A stretch of 45,416 nucleotides of DNA from Ruminococcus sp. (GTDB lineage Bacteria > Bacillota > Clostridia > Oscillospirales > Ruminococcaceae), in assembly GCA_017534595.1 (NCBI GenBank), contig JAFXVY010000131.1, forward strand, positions 1 through 45,416, given 5' to 3'. Below the pieces are notes generated by a model. The model was not told the origin of the DNA. It made no database searches and saw only the letters and a program-made list of their open reading frames with translations. Of the stretch, positions 42,140 through 45,416 are shown one piece after another. How positions within the stretch are numbered: position 1 is the first letter of the stretch; each line of letters opens with the position of its first letter. Both the position numbers and the translations under genes were made by a program.

Positions 42140-42179
42140 GTAGTATATATGTGCCGATCAAAGGTAAAGGAATGTTTTG

Positions 42180-42989
42180 ATGGACAAGAAATTCAACAGG
42201 GAACGCCGCCGTCCCGACGACAGCGGCGAGGCCTCGGAGCAGCTGATAATCGGAAGGAACCCCGTTATCGAAGCGCTCAAGGCCGGCATGAAAATAGATA
42301 CCGTCTACATCGACCCCAACGCGGGCGGCTCCGCCTCGCATATCTCGGCTCTCGCAAGGGAGCGGGGGATAGTCGTCAAGGACGCGAGCGAGCAGAAGCT
42401 CTCGAAAATGTGCGGCGGCGCATCCCATCAGGGGGTTATCGCGGTGGGAGCCTGCGCCGAGTATGTCAGCATCGACGAGATATTCGCCGCAGCCGAGAGC
42501 AGGGGAGAGGATCCGTTCATCATCATCTGTGACGAGATCGAGGATCCGCATAACCTCGGCGCCATTATCAGGACTGCCGAGACCGCCGGCGCTCACGGAG
42601 TCATTATCCCGAAGCGAAGGAGCGCGTCGCTGAACTTCACGGTATTCAAGACCTCGGCGGGGGCGGCAAGCTATGTGCCGGTGGCGAGGGTACCCAACCT
42701 CGTCTCGGCTGTCGAGGAGCTCAAGGAGCGCGGCGTCTGGATCTACGGTACCGACGGCTCCGGCGAGGATTACTCGCAGGCTAAGCTCACAGGGCCGATA
42801 GCGCTGGTCATAGGGTCGGAGGGCAACGGCATGGGCAGGCTCATGAAGGAGCACTGCGACTGCCTGCTGAGGCTCCCCATGGCGGGGAGGATAACCTCGC
42901 TCAACGCATCCGTGGCCGCAGGCATATTCATGTATGAGATAGTAAGGCAGCGCAGAGCTGCATCACAGGGAGGTGACACCGTTGGCTGA
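42180..42989 (+). CDS. rlmB: SPOUT-family 23S rRNA 2'-O-ribose methyltransferase (RlmB/TrmH), 269 aa
   Basis: Transfers methyl from S-adenosylmethionine to a guanosine ribose of 23S rRNA. The N-terminal substrate-binding domain begins L-I-I-G-R-N-P-V-I-E-A-L. The SPOUT domain has motif 1 D-P-H-N-L-G-A-I-I-R-T-A, motif 2 L-V-I-G-S-E-G-N-G-M-G and motif 3 L-P-M-A-G-R-I-T-S-L-N-A-S-V-A. ATG 42180 has AAAGG 9 nt upstream. The stop overlaps the next gene's start region. The exact target, G2251 in E. coli, is assumed. Confidence 0.9.
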   Translation: MDKKFNRERRRPDDSGEASEQLIIGRNPVIEALKAGMKIDTVYIDPNAGGSASHISALARERGIVVKDASEQKLSKMCGGASHQGVIAVGACAEYVSIDEIFAAAESRGEDPFIIICDEIEDPHNLGAIIRTAETAGAHGVIIPKRRSASLNFTVFKTSAGAASYVPVARVPNLVSAVEELKERGVWIYGTDGSGEDYSQAKLTGPIALVIGSEGNGMGRLMKEHCDCLLRLPMAGRITSLNASVAAGIFMYEIVRQRRAASQGGDTVG

Positions 42990-45171
42990 TGAGAAGATAC
43001 CCTTTTCCGATATCCCGCAGGACGATACCGATATCGGCACCGATCTTCCCGCCGATGAGGTAAGACCCGCAGCTCCCGACAACGAGGCGCGTGCAAGGGA
43101 GAATGCCGAGCTGATCGAGAGCATAATGAAGCTCAGGCGCGAGCAGGGCGGGGTCAGCCGCGAAAGCGAGGAGGCTCCCGTTAAAAGACCGAACGTCAGC
43201 GATATAGATATGGAGCTGACCGATAAGATAATCCCCAAGACCGAGGAAATGGAGCGTGTACCAGATATCCCCAGCGATCTCGGCTATGAGGAGCGTTCCC
43301 AGATGCTCCGCGACCGCAGGCGCAGGAAGGTGGATAACTTCCGCTTAAAGCGCGGCGCCGACGAGGACACCGAGGATGAAGACGGGGAGGAGGACGAGAC
43401 CACGACCTCCAGCCGCACCGCAAAACGCGAGTTCGAGCAGTTCGAGGACGAGGACAAGATCCTCAGGGATATCCTCCAGGTCAAGCAGAACCTTACCGTC
43501 AGGATGGTGGTGCTGCTGTTCGCGGGAGTGTTCACGCTGCTGATAACGCTGGCCAACGACCTGTCGCTGCCGCTGGTAAAGGTCTTCGACAAGGTCATGA
43601 ACCCCTCGACCTACCTGTTCACCAACACGATACTCGGGCTTGCCGCCATAGCCGTCAGCTATACGGTGGTACTCGAGGGCTTTAAGAACATCTTCCGCCG
43701 GCGTGCCGACTGCGACAGCCTTGCGGCGGTAGGCATACTGGTCTGCGTGATCTCGGGCGTGGCGACGCTGTTCGAGCCCTCGATAGTCATGCGCGAGTTC
43801 TATCACATCTACACCTCGATAGCGATCTTCGGGCTGATATTCAACACTCTCGGCAAGCTGATGATCGTTAAGCGCACAGAGCGCAACTTCCGCTTTGTCG
43901 CCGAGGATTTTGAGAGATATGCTCTCGTCACCGTTGACGACGAGGATACCGCAGGCAAGTTCACCAGCGGCGTGCTCGACGATTTCCCCGAGCTTTCCGC
44001 CATGCGCAAGACCGAGTTCGTCAAGGACTTCATGAAGAACTCCTACTCCGCCGATGTTGCGGACACCTATGCAAGAAAGATAACTCCTCTTGTGCTGCTC
44101 GTTTCGGCAGCGATAGGTCTGCTTTCGATGATCTTCGAGAAGAACACTGCGGGCATGACCGAAAAGATATTCAACCTCTTTGCCGTAATGTCCGGCACGC
44201 TGACGATCTGCTCGTCCTTCTCGCTGATGCTGATAGTCAACATACCCATGGGGCGTGCTCAGAACAAGTATCTCCAGTATTCGGGCGTGATACTCGGCTA
44301 TTCGGCGGTGGACAGGTTCTCCGACACCAACTCTGTGCTCATTGATGCAGAGCAGCTGTTCCCCAAGGGAATGGTGGATTTCAAGAGCCTGAAGCTTCTG
44401 GGCTCCACCCGCATCGAGGACTGCATCCTCTACGCGGCGTCACTGGCCTGCGGAGCGGGGAGCATACTGAGCCCCACCTTCTACAAGATGCTCCGCGGCA
44501 AGACCGAGCTGCTCTATCCTGTTGAGAGCTACATTTACGAGGACGGCCTCGGGCTCTCGGGCTGGATCGAGAACAAGCGCGTGCTGCTGGGCTCCCGCGA
44601 GCTCATGGAGAACCACTCGATAGAGGGTCTGCCGACTCTGAACAAGGAGGCTGAGTACTCCAAGGGCAACACGGTGCTTTACCTGTCGGTATCGGGAGTT
44701 GTATCCATGCTGTTCGTGGTACAGGCCAAGGCAAGCCTTTCGGTATCCCGCTGGCTGCGTGAGCTGGGCGACAACGGCGTTGTTGCGGTAGTCAGGACGG
44801 TGGACGGCTTCATCAATCTTGATTACCTTTCCGAGCTGTTCGACGCTGACAAGTCGATGCTCAAGCTGCTGCCTTTCCGTTTCCACAAGGAATACGCCCG
44901 CGAGACCGATTACACTCCGGAGGTCTCCTCGCCGATGCTCTGCTCGGGGCATTTCCCGTCCTTTGCGATGCTGCTGATAGGCACCAAGCGCTTGAAGCAG
45001 ATCACAGCTCTCGGTGTAGCGGTACAGGCGGGAGCGTGCGTGCTCGGAGCGGGCATCTCGCTGATAATGACTCTGCTCGGCACCTTCGGTCAGCTGAGCC
45101 CGTCGTTCATACTGCTTTACAACACGGTCTTCCTGTTTGTGACCCTTGCGGCGCAGCACAGGAAGGTATGA
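42982..45171 (+). CDS. Pseudo-P-type ATPase (P1B-like, catalytic motifs lost), 729 aa
   Basis: Start TTG 42982 has GGGAGGTG 8 nt upstream; GTG 42973 is inside that site. The first 160 residues are acidic and disordered. Membrane and soluble parts follow the P1B-type plan: R-R-A-D-C-D-S-L-A-A-V-G-I where the family has N-M-D-x-L-x-A-L-G, helices at about 170-270 and 370-430, and an ATP-domain-like V-E-S-Y-I-Y-E-D-G-L-G-L-S-G-W-I with V-L-L-G-S-R-E-L-M-E-N-H. Catalytic elements are replaced. D-K-T-G-T reads D455-A-E-Q-L. The C-P-C motif is reduced to I-C-S-S. There is no T-G-E-S in the actuator region and no G-D-G-x-N-D near the end. It cannot pump by the usual phospho-enzyme cycle. The gene is intact and follows rlmB with overlapping stop and start, so it is probably functional in another role. 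Confidence 0.8.
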   Translation: MADEKIPFSDIPQDDTDIGTDLPADEVRPAAPDNEARARENAELIESIMKLRREQGGVSRESEEAPVKRPNVSDIDMELTDKIIPKTEEMERVPDIPSDLGYEERSQMLRDRRRRKVDNFRLKRGADEDTEDEDGEEDETTTSSRTAKREFEQFEDEDKILRDILQVKQNLTVRMVVLLFAGVFTLLITLANDLSLPLVKVFDKVMNPSTYLFTNTILGLAAIAVSYTVVLEGFKNIFRRRADCDSLAAVGILVCVISGVATLFEPSIVMREFYHIYTSIAIFGLIFNTLGKLMIVKRTERNFRFVAEDFERYALVTVDDEDTAGKFTSGVLDDFPELSAMRKTEFVKDFMKNSYSADVADTYARKITPLVLLVSAAIGLLSMIFEKNTAGMTEKIFNLFAVMSGTLTICSSFSLMLIVNIPMGRAQNKYLQYSGVILGYSAVDRFSDTNSVLIDAEQLFPKGMVDFKSLKLLGSTRIEDCILYAASLACGAGSILSPTFYKMLRGKTELLYPVESYIYEDGLGLSGWIENKRVLLGSRELMENHSIEGLPTLNKEAEYSKGNTVLYLSVSGVVSMLFVVQAKASLSVSRWLRELGDNGVVAVVRTVDGFINLDYLSELFDADKSMLKLLPFRFHKEYARETDYTPEVSSPMLCSGHFPSFAMLLIGTKRLKQITALGVAVQAGACVLGAGISLIMTLLGTFGQLSPSFILLYNTVFLFVTLAAQHRKV

Positions 45172-45192
45172 CCGTAAAACATCATAACACAG

Positions 45193-45226
45193 GCATCCCG
45201 TGTCTCGGCGCGGGATGCTTTTTTGC
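45193..45226 (+). terminator. Terminator of the pseudo-ATPase operon
   Basis: GCATCCCG (45194-45201) and CGGGATGC (45212-45219) pair and are followed by six T. Confidence 0.9.
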
Positions 45227-45276
45227 AGTATAAAGCAGGCTCATAAAAAGCCGGCAGATTTTTGACATAAAGATCT

Positions 45277-45416
45277 AAGGCAACACCGCACGACCCGCGG
45301 CTAACGCCTCTGCACATCATCTGCTTGCCAGCTCTCCGTCATATTACCCAAATTCTCCTTGACGTTGCGTAAAGCGAAGTGAACTTCGCTTGCAAGCCTG
45401 CGTCGAATTTAGGCAA
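45277..45416. repeat. Repeat-like intergenic sequence cut by the window end
   Basis: After the terminator no gene is seen. The segment starts AAGGCAACACCGCA, of the type seen at ends of dispersed intergenic repeats in related gut Clostridia (from memory). It contains the stem AGCGAAGT/ACTTCGCT near 45373-45390. The identity cannot be proven from one copy. Confidence 0.4.

Overview
The window is a chromosomal segment of a Gram-positive anaerobe of the Clostridia, most likely Oscillospiraceae and Ruminococcus-like. This rests on the gene content: spmA/spmB-type spore maturation genes, an AbrB/SpoVT regulator, a T-box-controlled asnS with asnA, SipW-type signal peptidases with 'YAWF' signal peptides, DUF6062, and many TTG starts behind strong AGGAGG/AGGTG sites. 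Sigma-A promoters are unusually easy to read; about a dozen have exactly 17-nt spacers. Genus and species are inference.

Layout. (1) 1-478: 3' end of tuf, with two hairpins behind it. (2) 690-16.7 kb: a surface locus. One promoter precedes a probable four-gene operon of three exported proteins of 350-410 aa, two of them with an A-W-F SipW-type cleavage motif and the third with a weaker Y-A-E-Y variant, followed by a giant 3746-aa GLUG-type beta-helical surface protein. A separate transcription unit, with a perfect-consensus promoter and a strong terminator, encodes a small TasA/camelysin-like subunit. (3) 16.8-24.8 kb: a second, apparently functionally linked block. It holds a degenerate EAL protein, a membrane-anchored relative of the small subunit, a SipW-type signal peptidase, a membrane-tethered McrB-like AAA+ ATPase, a 977-residue-class fusion (976 aa) of a DUF2357/McrC-like N-terminus with a long charged coiled coil and a C-terminal second SipW-type signal peptidase, and two small proteins.

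(4) 24.8-29.5 kb: an MmcQ-EVE-like fusion, then a T-box (asparagine specifier AAC) operon asnS / CPBP-like membrane protein / GNAT / asnA. (5) 29.5-31.4 kb: an AT-rich island with an XRE regulator divergent from a lipoprotein carrying six Cys-rich repeats. Two palindromes (TTAGCGA-N5-TCGCTAA) lie in the divergent promoter region. (6) 31.4-45.4 kb: mostly housekeeping genes. These are gap, a histidine-kinase-like protein, an exopolysaccharide sugar transferase, an AbrB regulator, spmAB, a YebC-family regulator, a four-helix-bundle protein, two tRNA-Gln genes, an 8-oxoguanine glycosylase, DUF6062, an rlmB-like methyltransferase and a pseudo-P-type ATPase. The window ends in an unassigned repeat-like sequence.

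The most interesting system is blocks 2 and 3 together. SipW-class peptidases mature TasA-like filament subunits in Bacillus (established). Here one of two peptidases is physically fused to a McrC/DUF2357-like cytoplasmic module and lies directly downstream of its expected partner class, a McrB-like AAA+ ATPase, which itself carries a transmembrane helix. No nuclease domain is visible. I infer a McrBC-derived NTPase apparatus repurposed at the membrane to drive or gate export, processing or assembly of a surface filament and giant adhesin.
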